From positions 310,001-374,000 of the forward strand of contig NZ_JABBPN010000002.1 of assembly GCF_012933385.1 (NCBI RefSeq): a stretch of 64,000 bases of DNA, given 5' to 3'. The translations under genes were made by a program, and so were the position numbers. The DNA is from Paenibacillus lemnae (GTDB lineage Bacteria; Bacillota; Bacilli; Paenibacillales; Paenibacillaceae). Within the stretch, counting starts at the first letter, position 1; each line of letters starts with the position of its first letter. Of the stretch, positions 36,030 to 45,584 are shown one piece after another. Under the pieces are notes generated by a model. That model was given only the letters and a program-made list of their open reading frames with translations, had not been told where the DNA came from and did no database searches.

Positions 36030-37376
36030 CTAAGGGGTTCGAGGAGCCCTCTCGGTTTTTGTTGGCGGTTCAGATCTTGCCGGTGTCTTTGCAGGCGGCG
36101 GCACTTCTGCAGCAGAGGAGTCCTCTTTGCTGTTCTGCTTCTCAAGAGAATACACATGCTGTTTCTCAGTGCCGTCAACCATTGTCCAATAGGTAAAGGT
36201 TTTGCTGTCTTCAGACCACTGGCCTGTGATCCATTCTCCCTGCAGTGGAAGACTTTGAATAACGGCCGGCGGGTCCTCGGATTTCGGGACCTGGTACAGC
36301 ACCAGCTGGTCCCCCTCTAGTTGAGCACGGTGCAGGCCATCGGGCGCATCCCACTGCAGTGGTGCCAGCATACTGGCCATGCCAAATATAAAGTTTTCCT
36401 CCGCCTCCACTGCAGGCTCATCATTCATTGAAGGATCCTCTGCAGCCGGGGGCTCATCACTCTTATTACCGACTTCTGCATCTGCCGCTGTAGAATCCTC
36501 GGCTGGGGGTAATGCAGCCTCTGGATCTGATCCTGATGGTGCCTCTTGAGGATTATTATTGGTTTCAGAAGAAGGTTCGCTTTGTGCTGCACTCTTACTT
36601 TTGTCCGGCTTCACCTGCGGCTTCTCTGTCTCCCCGCTGCTCTTTGAATCTTGAGAAGGAGCCGTTTTGGTCGTAGAGCGCTCATTCGAGGATTCCTGCC
36701 CATCCGGAGCGGCAGATTCCCGAGTCTCTTTCGGGGTCTCCTGCCGGCTCTCTACCGGAGTTTCTGGCGGAGTATCGGGTAATACCTCGGTCCCGCCTTC
36801 TGCCTGGTCCGCAGAGCCTTCTTCTTTCATGAGCGGCTGCTGCTCTTCTGGTACCGTGCTATTGGCATCAGGAACGTCTTCCTGCTGCATCTCGGTTTCA
36901 CTCTCGGCAATGCTGCTGTTCGCTGTCATATTCGACTGTTCAGATTGATAAGGAATTTCGGCATCGGAGAGCTGCTTGGGCTCATAGCTAAAAATGGCTG
37001 CTCCCAGCACCACAGCCGCAGCTGCAGCACCAATTGCCGTTCTTCCCGCGATGGTCCCCCACCAACCTGAAGAACGAGGAGTACGACGAGGTTCCGGTAT
37101 CATCTCGGCCGGTTTACGGGCTGCTTCGGCAAGCCGCTCATCCCGGGCACGATCGATCGCATCCAGCTGAGGCAGTATGGAATCCACCAGGCTGAACGGC
37201 ATTGTCACCGGCGGCAAGTCTTCGAGATCGCGCGATAATAATTTAATCATTTGAAAGTGTTCCGCACACTCGGCGCAAACCGCAATATGCTTGTAAAGCT
37301 GTGCGGTTTCATCCGGTGTTAGATCCTGATCGAGGTAACGCTGCATCCAATCTTCCATCACTTGCTGACAGTTCAT
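36030..37376 (-). CDS. Anti-sigma factor with zinc finger and long acidic ectodomain
   Basis: Membrane anti-sigma factor for the overlapping ECF sigma gene. The N-terminal ZAS/zf-HC2 motif HIAVCAECAEHF (H-x3-C-x2-C) lies at about residues 30-41. It is followed by a cytoplasmic linker, one membrane segment (about residues 108-127), and an extracytoplasmic part of about 320 residues. Its first 170 residues are low-complexity Glu/Ser/Pro/Asp/Asn. A folded-looking region follows (FIFGMASMLAPLQWDAPDGL onward), and the tail is Pro/Lys/Thr-rich. It is 448 aa, longer than most ECF anti-sigmas. Its ATG overlaps the sigma stop by 4 bp. The signal it senses is not evident. Confidence 0.8.
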   Translation of the reverse strand: MNCQQVMEDWMQRYLDQDLTPDETAQLYKHIAVCAECAEHFQMIKLLSRDLEDLPPVTMPFSLVDSILPQLDAIDRARDERLAEAARKPAEMIPEPRRTPRSSGWWGTIAGRTAIGAAAAAVVLGAAIFSYEPKQLSDAEIPYQSEQSNMTANSSIAESETEMQQEDVPDANSTVPEEQQPLMKEEGSADQAEGGTEVLPDTPPETPVESRQETPKETRESAAPDGQESSNERSTTKTAPSQDSKSSGETEKPQVKPDKSKSAAQSEPSSETNNNPQEAPSGSDPEAALPPAEDSTAADAEVGNKSDEPPAAEDPSMNDEPAVEAEENFIFGMASMLAPLQWDAPDGLHRAQLEGDQLVLYQVPKSEDPPAVIQSLPLQGEWITGQWSEDSKTFTYWTMVDGTEKQHVYSLEKQNSKEDSSAAEVPPPAKTPARSEPPTKTERAPRTP

Positions 37377-37921
37377 CCTGATACACCACCTTTCTGATGC
37401 TCCTGGAGCATGTTCTGCAGCTGCTGCCTCGCCCTAAACAGATAAGACTTCACCGTATTTAAAGGTAAATTCAGGCAGTCTGCGATTTCGTTGTAAGATA
37501 AATCCTGCACATATCTCAGGACAATGACGGTTCGGTGATGATCGGGCAGATGATTGATCGCCTCTTGAATATCCTGTGCCAAATATCCCGTCATGACTTC
37601 CTTCTCAACATTCTGGCGGTCTTCGAATACGAGATCATGTTCATCAATGGAGACGGTAGGTTTGTTGCGGCGGAATTTATCAATACAAATATTCGTCACG
37701 ATTCGTTGAACCCAGGTTTTGAATTGAGCCTTCTCTTCATAGGAATTGATCTTGGTGTAAACCCGGATCAACGCTTCCTGGGAAGCATCCAGCGCGTCCT
37801 GTTCATTGTTTAAGATATAATAAGCTGTGCGGTATACATGCTGCTCGATTTCTCGCAATAGGGTGATTAGAGCGTCGCGATCGCCCGATTGAGCGGCTCT
37901 GATGAGTCCCTGCTCCACCAC
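37373..37921 (-). CDS. ECF-type RNA polymerase sigma factor
   Basis: Sigma-70 family member with only region 2 and region 4, 182 aa. Region 2 (about residues 20-85) has NEQDALDASQEALIRVY and KTWVQRIVTNICIDKFRR. Region 4 (about residues 120-172) has LPDHHRTVIVLRYVQDLSYNEIADCLNLPLNTVKSYLFRAR, with its helix-turn-helix. The start is the GTG at 37921, with AGGGGG 7 nt upstream. It overlaps its anti-sigma gene by 4 bp, so the pair is co-translated. An ECF-type promoter upstream suggests autoregulation. Which envelope stress it answers to is unknown. Confidence 0.9.
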   Translation of the reverse strand: MVEQGLIRAAQSGDRDALITLLREIEQHVYRTAYYILNNEQDALDASQEALIRVYTKINSYEEKAQFKTWVQRIVTNICIDKFRRNKPTVSIDEHDLVFEDRQNVEKEVMTGYLAQDIQEAINHLPDHHRTVIVLRYVQDLSYNEIADCLNLPLNTVKSYLFRARQQLQNMLQEHQKGGVSG

Positions 37922-37951
37922 AGTGGATCCCCCTCTCCCTGCATACTAAAT

Positions 37952-37978
37952 GACGAATCTATTTCGAAAATTGTTGCA
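37952..37978 (-). promoter_or_regulatory. Candidate autoregulatory ECF promoter
   Basis: Minus strand -35 TGCAAC (37978-37973), 17-bp spacer, -10 CGTC (37955-37952), 30 bp upstream of the sigma gene. It resembles the TGAAAC-N16/17-CGTC promoters used by ECF sigma factors, with one -35 mismatch. Confidence 0.5.
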
Positions 37979-38123
37979 GGATAACATTTTATTTTTTAAG
38001 GAAACATCAACTAACTATACCAAAAATAATTCCTGGCGTCATCAGACTCTCTTCATATCCAGACCTATTGGCGTCGGCAAACAAAGGTCATATGCTCCAG
38101 TGTCCTCAGATATACACAAATAG

Positions 38124-38147
38124 GAAAAGCCTCACAGGGGAGGCTTT
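38124..38147 (-). terminator. Terminator hairpin overlapping the comEC stop codon
   Basis: AAAAGCCTC/GAGGCTTTT with a 6-nt loop. The left arm encodes the last residues of ComEC and the stop codon sits in the hairpin. Only CCTATTTG follows, so termination strength is uncertain. Confidence 0.6.
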
Positions 38148-40789
38148 TCTGGAGGTAATTTTGTACGAACACTGATTTTACCGTCTGATTCTACTCTGAT
38201 CTGGGTCTCACCGTGCAGATCGGTGCGGAACAGCGTCACGTTATGTTCTATTATACGATCTACCACATCGGGATGCGGATGACGGTAAATATTGTTCACC
38301 CCCGCTGAGATGACGGCCGCTGCAGGTCTCCAAGCTTCCAGCCACTGTGGGGATGTGGATGTTTTGCTGCCATGGTGTCCAATTTTCATCACATCTACCG
38401 GTAAGGCTGCTGCTGCAAGCGATCCATCAACGTTGTGCAAAATCGTAAGCTCAGCCGCTGTATCAGCGTCACCGCTGAATAAAAACCTCGCTTTGTTCAT
38501 CTTCATTAAAAATACCAGGGAATGATGATTCTGTTCCTTGACCTGTTGAAGCTGCCTGTCATCTTCAACCGCTCTGGCGGAAGGATGAAGGAACTGTATG
38601 CGTGTATCGGCATCAGGCTCATACAGGGAATGCTCTTCCGCTTTGTAGATCGGGATTCCCTTGCGCAGGGCCGTACTCATGAGAGCCTCGAACTTGGGTG
38701 ATGATGTCAGGGTCCCATTAAAAACAATCGCTCTCACCGGTATTTCCTCCAGCACCGCTTGAATGCCGCCTGCATGGTCCTGATCATTATGCGTAATCAT
38801 GACCATATCCAGACTATGAACGCCTCTCTTCTTCAACAGAGGAACGACGACTTTGGCACCGACCTCAAACGGGCTTTTCCTCTCCCTCCATGCGTCCTTC
38901 TCTTTCCGAAAGTTAAGCGTACCGCCCCCATCTACCAGCAGATTTCGCCCCGATGGTGTCGTAATGAGTATGGAATCACCTTGGCCGACATCCAGAAATT
39001 GCACGGTCCCTGCTCCATGTCGGTAAGGGCTGTGATAGCCTGTATACAGTAGCAAGCAGATTATGACAGCAAGCGGAAGTACCGCAGGAATCGCAGCGGC
39101 CTCTATTCCTCGCGCCAATCGCAAGAAACCGGCGGATCTCAGCCTTGCGGTGACAGACCACAGCACAGGATGAGGTTCTGATCGGCGAAGATCCTGAAGA
39201 ATTGATCGGCCTGTCCTTTTCTGCACAGCATCAAGCGGCACCGTCTCATCCGGGTTGAATGGTTCGGCACGGTTTTCAAGCAGCTTGTTTAAGGAACGCA
39301 GCAGCAGAAACAAGGTGATAAAATACATCATGATCCACCACAAAGCGGGAGAGGGCCATATGGTCAAAAATGCAGACGAGCCGTTCATCCACTCTACCCA
39401 TCCAAAGGTCAGATTATTGATCGATACAATCAGGGCTGCGAGCCAGCCGGCACCCTGCATCCAGATGATACTGATAAGAACACAGATCATTCCCAGCGGC
39501 AGCACGACCAGACTGATTAAGGGTACCAGCAGGAGGTTGGCAAGGAGCGACAGCAGCGAAAACTGGTTGAAATAATAAATAGTAAGCGGAAAAGAGACCA
39601 TCTGGGCTGCGGCCGTCACGGCCAGAGAGCCGCCCAGCCACTTTGGAAAAGCAGAGAGCAGCGGCATCAGCTTCGGTACAAAAATCATGAGTCCAGCAGT
39701 CACCAGGAACGACAGTTGAAAGCTGACATTGACCAGATAATACGGGTTGTACCAGAGCATCATGAGTGCAGCGGCGCTTAAAATATGCATACCGTCTTTG
39801 AGGATCCCTCGCCTGGCCGCATACAAGCCGATCATACCCATAATGCCAGCACGAGTCACGGAGGGGCTCGCGCCTGTCAGTACAACATACAGTGGCAGAA
39901 GAAAAATGACAGCTGTCAGCGATGCTTCCCTGGTCATCCTCAGAGAGGAAAAGATGAACAGCAGACAGCCGACATAAACGGCCACATGCATACCCGATAT
40001 CGCCAGGATATGGGTCAATCCCAGTCTGGAAAATTCCATAAAGGTATCGTGATCCAGGTCTCCTCGGTCACCGATAATAAGGCCCTTCATATATCCGCCG
40101 TGAAATCCGCCAAACAGATCATCAATCCGCCCTCCAATCGATGATCGCAGATCATCATTCCACCGCCATAGGGATATGACATTATGTTCCTCCGCCATTG
40201 TCTTGATCTCTTGGGCCCCCGACGTCTTTACGATAAAATGAATGTTCTGATGCCGCAGAAACGAGCGATAATCAAATCCGCCAAAGTTACGCGCCTCTCC
40301 CGGACGCTCCAATGAGCCGTTAAACACAACGCGATCTCCCCTTTTCCATCCCAAAGCGGTGCCCTGCTCCTCTTCATGCGACAGCTTCACCTGAACCAGA
40401 ACCTTCTCCTTCAGTTCTTCATTCGATCCCCACCGGTTCACCTGCATCGTAAAATCTGCTCGGTCTCCGTCCACTTTTACCGGTGACAAAATATGTCCTT
40501 CCACCTCATCACTAATCGTATCTTCTTCTGCTGCACCGCTCTTCAGCACCTGTTCAAGACTGCTCACATTGCGGCTGTCATTAAACTCCCAGTACAAGGC
40601 CGAACCTGTCAGTGCGAAGAGCATTATAACCGCCAATACCGAACGGGTCCGGCGAAGGATAACGGCAGCACCAAGCAGCATAGCGATACCTGTAATCACC
40701 TGCAGCTGCTGTATGCCTGTAAACATCGCCGCACAAGCGCTTCCGGCCACCCAGTAGATAGCAAACCATAAAAGAGGCCGCTGACGCAT
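38132..40789 (-). CDS. comEC: ComEC/Rec2 DNA uptake channel
   Basis: Membrane channel that carries single-stranded DNA across the cytoplasmic membrane in transformation, 885 aa. N-terminal membrane segments are followed by an OB-like soluble domain (about residues 90-200). The Competence channel domain (GLIIGDRGDLDHDTFMEFSRLGLTHILAISGMHV onward) has about ten membrane segments. The C-terminal metallo-beta-lactamase domain has VGQGDSILITTPSGRNLLVDGGG, MITHNDQDHAGG and MKIGHHGSKTSTS. The ATG follows AAGGGGG. It is the third comE gene; a strong terminator separates it from comEB, unlike the tight Bacillus operon. Confidence 0.96.
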   Translation of the reverse strand: MRQRPLLWFAIYWVAGSACAAMFTGIQQLQVITGIAMLLGAAVILRRTRSVLAVIMLFALTGSALYWEFNDSRNVSSLEQVLKSGAAEEDTISDEVEGHILSPVKVDGDRADFTMQVNRWGSNEELKEKVLVQVKLSHEEEQGTALGWKRGDRVVFNGSLERPGEARNFGGFDYRSFLRHQNIHFIVKTSGAQEIKTMAEEHNVISLWRWNDDLRSSIGGRIDDLFGGFHGGYMKGLIIGDRGDLDHDTFMEFSRLGLTHILAISGMHVAVYVGCLLFIFSSLRMTREASLTAVIFLLPLYVVLTGASPSVTRAGIMGMIGLYAARRGILKDGMHILSAAALMMLWYNPYYLVNVSFQLSFLVTAGLMIFVPKLMPLLSAFPKWLGGSLAVTAAAQMVSFPLTIYYFNQFSLLSLLANLLLVPLISLVVLPLGMICVLISIIWMQGAGWLAALIVSINNLTFGWVEWMNGSSAFLTIWPSPALWWIMMYFITLFLLLRSLNKLLENRAEPFNPDETVPLDAVQKRTGRSILQDLRRSEPHPVLWSVTARLRSAGFLRLARGIEAAAIPAVLPLAVIICLLLYTGYHSPYRHGAGTVQFLDVGQGDSILITTPSGRNLLVDGGGTLNFRKEKDAWRERKSPFEVGAKVVVPLLKKRGVHSLDMVMITHNDQDHAGGIQAVLEEIPVRAIVFNGTLTSSPKFEALMSTALRKGIPIYKAEEHSLYEPDADTRIQFLHPSARAVEDDRQLQQVKEQNHHSLVFLMKMNKARFLFSGDADTAAELTILHNVDGSLAAAALPVDVMKIGHHGSKTSTSPQWLEAWRPAAAVISAGVNNIYRHPHPDVVDRIIEHNVTLFRTDLHGETQIRVESDGKISVRTKLPPEKPPL

Positions 40790-40821
40790 TCAATCACATC
40801 CCCCTTGAATTCAAACTGCAC

Positions 40822-40865
40822 AAAAAAAAGAACCTCAGAACGCCTAAGCATTCATGGAGGTTCTT
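40822..40865 (-). terminator. Strong terminator between comEB and comEC
   Basis: Perfect AAGAACCTC/GAGGTTCTT stem with a 20-nt loop, followed on the minus strand by eight T. It would stop or attenuate comEA-comEB transcripts before comEC. Confidence 0.85.
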
Positions 40866-40889
40866 CCTCGGGTCACAAAATATATCCAA

Positions 40890-41408
40890 TTAATTTTCAA
40901 CAGACATCAGCGTTTCTCGCGGCGGTTCATACTGTTCCAGCTGCCGGAACGAAATCCCTTTCTGGGCCATCATAAGACTGACCTTACGGCTGTCCTTAGG
41001 ATAGGTACGGTGATAGACAATCTCCGTAATCCCGCTGTTGGCCAGCATATTGGCACAGGTCCAGCAAGGTTCATCTGTAACATAGACGGTGCTGCCCTCC
41101 CGATCGATGCGGTCGGTAAACAACAGCAGATTTTGTTCAGCATGAATGGTACGGATACAGCGCTGCTTCTTCACCATCTCTTCCACGCCTTCCGTGACGA
41201 CCAGTTCATAATCCTCTGCGATCATGCACCCAGCCTCTAGGCAGTCCGGCACCCCCATCGGCGCACCGTTATATGCCGTCCCGAGCAATTTCTTCCCCTG
41301 AACAAGCACCGCGCCCACATGTCTTCTCGGACACTGCGAACGGGTAGAAACCATAAATGCAATATCCATAAAGTAGGTATCCCAGTCTTTGCGATGATCA
41401 CTGCTCAT
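40890..41408 (-). CDS. comEB: ComEB, dCMP deaminase family
   Basis: Zinc-dependent deoxycytidylate deaminase-like protein, 172 aa. It shows IRTIHAEQN (HAE, zinc and proton shuttle) at about residue 90 and DEPCWTCANML (PCxxC) at about residue 115. An upstream Cys/His-rich PRRHVGAVLV...GAPMGVPDCLEAGC region fits dCMP deaminases with an extra metal site. The start is the ATG at 41408, with AGGTGAG 7 nt upstream; an upstream GTG overlaps that site. It lies between comEA and comEC; in Bacillus it is dispensable for transformation and is thought to serve dUMP supply. Confidence 0.95.
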   Translation of the reverse strand: MSSDHRKDWDTYFMDIAFMVSTRSQCPRRHVGAVLVQGKKLLGTAYNGAPMGVPDCLEAGCMIAEDYELVVTEGVEEMVKKQRCIRTIHAEQNLLLFTDRIDREGSTVYVTDEPCWTCANMLANSGITEIVYHRTYPKDSRKVSLMMAQKGISFRQLEQYEPPRETLMSVEN

Positions 41409-41463
41409 ACGTTGTCTCACCTGTCTTTGTTTGAAATAAGATTGATTTTATTGTATCACAGGG

Positions 41464-42084
41464 TTAAAGCGCGATGTAAGTTTTCATTTTTTCAAACATT
41501 TTAGGTCCGATTCCCTTTACCTCCATCAGATCAGCAGGCTTCTGAAATGAGCCATGCGTGTTCCGGTAATCCAATATAGCCTGGGCTTTCTTCTCTCCAA
41601 TCCCCGGCAGTTCCATGAGCATCGACAGATTCGCTGTATTGATGTTGATTGTGCCATCTTGAGCACTCGATGCAGCACTTCCGCGTGCTTTCTCAGCTGC
41701 TGCAGCGGGACTGGAAGGGACCGAATTTTCAGAAACCGGTTTCTGAGCTGCAGGCACTGCGTCAGGTATCTCGGTGGAGGATGCTGAATGCTGTCCCTCC
41801 TTATCAGCTGGAGCCGCGTTACCGGCACGGGCATCAGCTTCTTCAAGAGGAGCCGATGCTGGTTTTTCTTTACCTGCCTTCGACTTTTCTTTATCTACCT
41901 TCGCCGCAGCTTCTTCTTTCTCGTCTGCTGGCTTGCCGCCCTCAGATTGCAGCCCCAGGACTTCTTCCATTTCTGCGTTTAGCGGTACCCAGTCCTGAAG
42001 GCTCTTCTCCCCTCCACTAAACAAAATCAAACCACATCCCAGCAAGGTCACAGCGATACTTGCCGCCATTTTTGTTCTTCTCAT
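41464..42084 (-). CDS. comEA: ComEA, competence DNA receptor
   Basis: Membrane-anchored double-stranded DNA-binding protein, 206 aa. It has an N-terminal membrane anchor (about residues 5-25) and a long disordered Glu/Ala/Lys/Ser-rich stretch (about residues 45-135). The C-terminal helix-hairpin-helix pair is INTANLSMLMELPGIGEKKAQAI then FQKPADLMEVKGIGPKMFEKM. The start is the ATG at 42084, with GGAGG 8 nt upstream. It is first of the comE genes and divergent from comER, as in Bacillus. The SLBB-like domain found in some homologues is not evident. Confidence 0.94.
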   Translation of the reverse strand: MRRTKMAASIAVTLLGCGLILFSGGEKSLQDWVPLNAEMEEVLGLQSEGGKPADEKEEAAAKVDKEKSKAGKEKPASAPLEEADARAGNAAPADKEGQHSASSTEIPDAVPAAQKPVSENSVPSSPAAAAEKARGSAASSAQDGTININTANLSMLMELPGIGEKKAQAILDYRNTHGSFQKPADLMEVKGIGPKMFEKMKTYIAL

Positions 42085-42269
42085 TTCGTGATCCTCCAAC
42101 CCGGACCCGCAGGTCCGCTTTATGTATTTGGCCGCTGGCCGGCTGCGGGTCTAGGGTGACAGATGCTCATTTACAGCGTACCAGTCATGGGTCAACCTTG
42201 CCGCTGCATACATTATCGGTAATACACGGCAGTTCTGTGCCGTTATAACGTGAAAGGAGGGAGCCCCAT

Positions 42270-43112
42270 ATGAAAGTCGGTTTTATCGGTGCGGGAAGCA
42301 TGGGCCAGCTGTTGATCGACTCCTTGATCCGTTACGGTGCCTTGCAGCCGGAACAGATTCAGGTAAGTACCCGTACTCCGCAAAAATCGGTAGATCTTCT
42401 ACATCAGCATCCCGGTATCAAACTCTATGAAAGTAATGCGGAGAATGCGTCCCAATGCGATATTCTCTTTCTATGTATCAAACCGGGTGACTTTAGATCA
42501 GTTATTGATGACATTGCAGAGGTGATGTCCCCCGAGCAGATTGCCGTATCCATTACCAGTCCCGTGCAGCTGTCCCATCTGGAGCCGGCACTTCCCTGCA
42601 AAGTGGCCAAAATCATCCCCAGCCTAACCAACTACACGGGCAGCGGCGCATCACTGTGCATGTATGGTTCCCGAATCAAAGAAAAAGACAGGCTGCTTTT
42701 GGAAAGCCTCCTGTCTTACATCAGCAGGCCCATTCAAGTACTGGAATCGCACACAAGGATTACGTCCGATTTTTCCAGCTGCGGGCCTGCTTTTTTGAGT
42801 TATTTTTTGGAAAAATGGATCACTGCTGCCGTCGAATTGACCGGAGCCGACCGCTCCTCTCTGAACCGTCTGGCCGGCGAAATGCTGCTTGGCACCGGAA
42901 GACTGCTGACAGAAGAAGGATTCACACCGGAGCAGCTACAGAAAAGAATTGCTGTCCCGGGTGGCATCACCGCCCAGGCCCTGTCCCTGCTTGAGGAAAG
43001 GCTGGACGGTCTGTTTCACCAGCTCATAAGCACCACACATGACAAGTACGATGAGGATTTGGAGAAACTGGATGCGGTGTTCGACTCCATGGTTAACCGG
43101 CCACGATATTGA
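42270..43112 (+). CDS. comER: ComER, pyrroline-5-carboxylate-reductase-like protein
   Basis: Rossmann-fold protein of the ProC superfamily, 280 aa. It has the dinucleotide motif [15 protein letters not shown] at residue 4, then FLCIKPGDF and [10 protein letters not shown]. The C-terminal helical domain carries [20 protein letters not shown] and [17 protein letters not shown]. Its divergent position next to comEA and its departures from canonical ProC identify it as ComER. AAGGAGGG lies upstream of the ATG. The last 20 bp overlap the 3' end of leuS on the other strand. The reaction is unknown; in Bacillus it is linked to sporulation or biofilm timing more than DNA uptake. Confidence 0.9.
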   Translation: MKVGFIGAGSMGQLLIDSLIRYGALQPEQIQVSTRTPQKSVDLLHQHPGIKLYESNAENASQCDILFLCIKPGDFRSVIDDIAEVMSPEQIAVSITSPVQLSHLEPALPCKVAKIIPSLTNYTGSGASLCMYGSRIKEKDRLLLESLLSYISRPIQVLESHTRITSDFSSCGPAFLSYFLEKWITAAVELTGADRSSLNRLAGEMLLGTGRLLTEEGFTPEQLQKRIAVPGGITAQALSLLEERLDGLFHQLISTTHDKYDEDLEKLDAVFDSMVNRPRY

Positions 43113-45534
43113 CCAGTTTACCCGGCACTGCAATGACCTTGCGTACACTCTTTCCTTCCAGTGCCTGCTTGACATTCGGAAGGGAGAGGCTATGTTCTTT
43201 CATGGCTTCCTGGTCCATGTCTTTACCGATCTTAACACGCTCGACAATCTTGCCATTCACCTGGATCACAATCTCGACTTCAGCATCTACGGTCCATGCC
43301 TCATCGAACTGTGGCCAAGTTTCGTAAGTGATGCTTTCACTATATCCAAGCCGGCTCCAGAGCTCTTCTGCCAGATGGGGAGCCAGCGGAGATAACAGCT
43401 TCACGAAACCTTCCATGGCTTGACGCGGCAATTCTTCGGTCTTGTAGCCTTCGTTAACGAAGATCATGAGCTGGCTGACCGCTGTATTAAAGCGCAGATG
43501 CTCCAGATCTTCCGTCACTTTCTTCACGGTCTTGTGCCAGATGCGCTTAAATTCATCGGAACCTTCACCGTCTGAAAGCTTGCTGCTAAGCTCGCCGTTC
43601 TCGCCGATAAACAAGCGCCATGCGCGGGACAGGAAACGGTGAATGCCCTCCGCTCCGTTCGTGTTCCATGGTTTGGTCGCTTCCAGCGGCCCCATGAACA
43701 TTTCGTACACGCGAAGCGTATCGGCTCCATATTCATTCACAATATCATCCGGATTGATGACATTGCCGCGGGATTTGCTCATCTTCTCGTTGTTGGTACC
43801 CAGAATCATACCCTGGTTCACCAGCTTCTGGAACGGTTCCTTCGTATCCACTACACCGAGATCATACAGCACTTTATGCCAGAACCGGGCATACAGCAAA
43901 TGCAGAACCGCATGCTCTACACCGCCGATGTACAGGTCAACCGGCAGCCAGGCTTTCTGCTTTTCTTTGGAGCAGATCTCTTCCGTATTATGCGGATCGA
44001 TATAACGCAAATAGTACCAGCTGCTGCCGGCCCACTGCGGCATCGTGTTCGTCTCGCGGCGGGCTTTCATTCCCGTTTCGGGATCCACCGTCTCCACCCA
44101 TTCTGTAACATTGGCGAGCGGTGATTCGCCTGTGCCTGATGGCTTGATGTGATCAACATCCGGCAGAAGCAGCGGGAGCTGGTCCTCCGGCACAGTTTTC
44201 ATGGAGCCATCCTCCAAGTGAAGAATCGGAATCGGCTCCCCCCAATACCGCTGGCGGCTGAACAGCCAGTCCCGCAGGCGATAGGTGATTTTGCGGCTGC
44301 CTTTTCCGCTCTCTTCCAGCCAGGTTGTCATTTTCTCAATCGCTTCTTCATTATGAAGCCCGTTCAGGAAATCGGAATTGACGTGTACACCCGCTCCGGT
44401 GTACGCCTCTTCATTCACATTGCCGCCGCTGACCACTTCGATAATATCCAGGTCGAACTTTTTGGCAAATTCCCAGTCACGGCTGTCGTGGCCCGGTACA
44501 GCCATGATGGCACCGGTACCGTATCCGGCAAGCACATAATCGGCAATCCAGATCGGCAGCTTGGCACCATTCGCCGGGTTAATTGCATAAGCACCGGTGA
44601 AAACACCGGTCTTGTCTTTTGCAAGATCCGTACGTTCCAGATCACTCTTGTGTGCAGCCTGCTCTTGATACTGCTTAACAGCCGCTTTCTGGCTTTCACT
44701 TGTAATGGCTTCCACCATCTCGTGTTCAGGTGCCACCACACAGTAACTTGCACCGAACAGCGTGTCCGGACGAGTTGTAAATACCGTCAGCTGGTGGTCA
44801 TGACCCTCAATATCGAATACAACCTCGGCACCCGTCGACTTACCGATCCAGTTCCGCTGCATATCCTTAATGCTTTCAGACCAATCCAGGTCTTCCAGAT
44901 CCTCCAGCAGTCTTTCTGCATAATCTGTAATTTTCAATATCCACTGACGCATCGGCTTACGAACAACCGGATGACCGCCGCGCTCCGACTTTCCGTCAAT
45001 GACTTCCTCGTTGGCAAGTACTGTTCCAAGCGCTGGACACCAGTTCACCGGAACTTCAGCTACATAGGCAAGACCTCTGTTATACAACTGAATAAAAATC
45101 CATTGCGTCCATTTGTAATAATCGGCATCGGTCGTACTGATCTCACGATCCCAATCGTAGGAGAAACCCAGAGATTTAATCTGTCTGCGAAAATTATCAA
45201 TATTGCTGATCGTAAAATCCCGCGGATGCTTGCCGGTGTCCATCGCGTACTGCTCTGCTGGGAGACCAAATGCATCCCAGCCCATCGGATGAAGCACATT
45301 AAAACCGCGCATCCGTTTAAAGCGGGATACGATATCCGTTGCCGTGTAGCCTTCTGGATGACCTACATGCAGCCCCGCACCAGACGGATACGGAAACATA
45401 TCCAGTGCATAAAACTTCGGCTTATCGTCATCTTCCCTGGTTTTGAATGTTTTGTGCTGATCCCAATACTTCTGCCATTTCGGCTCGATGGCCTGCGGCT
45501 TATAGCCGTGACCTGTTTGTTGATTTTCGCTCAT
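43093..45534 (-). CDS. leuS: Leucyl-tRNA synthetase
   Basis: Class Ia synthetase that charges tRNA-Leu, 813 aa. HIGH-type motif [16 protein letters not shown] at about residue 48, and [15 protein letters not shown] at about residue 575. The CP1 editing domain lies between ([15 protein letters not shown] ... [19 protein letters not shown], with the editing Asp). The C-terminal anticodon-binding domain ends [13 protein letters not shown]. It is preceded by a Leu T-box leader, so uncharged tRNA-Leu should induce it. Its 3' end overlaps comER by 20 bp. Confidence 0.98.
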   Translation of the reverse strand: MSENQQTGHGYKPQAIEPKWQKYWDQHKTFKTREDDDKPKFYALDMFPYPSGAGLHVGHPEGYTATDIVSRFKRMRGFNVLHPMGWDAFGLPAEQYAMDTGKHPRDFTISNIDNFRRQIKSLGFSYDWDREISTTDADYYKWTQWIFIQLYNRGLAYVAEVPVNWCPALGTVLANEEVIDGKSERGGHPVVRKPMRQWILKITDYAERLLEDLEDLDWSESIKDMQRNWIGKSTGAEVVFDIEGHDHQLTVFTTRPDTLFGASYCVVAPEHEMVEAITSESQKAAVKQYQEQAAHKSDLERTDLAKDKTGVFTGAYAINPANGAKLPIWIADYVLAGYGTGAIMAVPGHDSRDWEFAKKFDLDIIEVVSGGNVNEEAYTGAGVHVNSDFLNGLHNEEAIEKMTTWLEESGKGSRKITYRLRDWLFSRQRYWGEPIPILHLEDGSMKTVPEDQLPLLLPDVDHIKPSGTGESPLANVTEWVETVDPETGMKARRETNTMPQWAGSSWYYLRYIDPHNTEEICSKEKQKAWLPVDLYIGGVEHAVLHLLYARFWHKVLYDLGVVDTKEPFQKLVNQGMILGTNNEKMSKSRGNVINPDDIVNEYGADTLRVYEMFMGPLEATKPWNTNGAEGIHRFLSRAWRLFIGENGELSSKLSDGEGSDEFKRIWHKTVKKVTEDLEHLRFNTAVSQLMIFVNEGYKTEELPRQAMEGFVKLLSPLAPHLAEELWSRLGYSESITYETWPQFDEAWTVDAEVEIVIQVNGKIVERVKIGKDMDQEAMKEHSLSLPNVKQALEGKSVRKVIAVPGKLVNIVAG

Positions 45535-45584
45535 CTTCGCCAGCTCCTTCTTTGCGCTTGAACCCCATTGGTTATTATGTGTAA

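Noticed and set aside
42270..43112. Calling the gene proC (pyrroline-5-carboxylate reductase)
   Set aside because: Divergent placement next to comEA and departures from the canonical proline-binding region fit ComER better.
44149..45561. Open frame of 470 codons on the plus strand opposite leuS
   Set aside because: It mirrors leuS codons, has no ribosome binding site or family resemblance, and leuS is unambiguous with a T-box.
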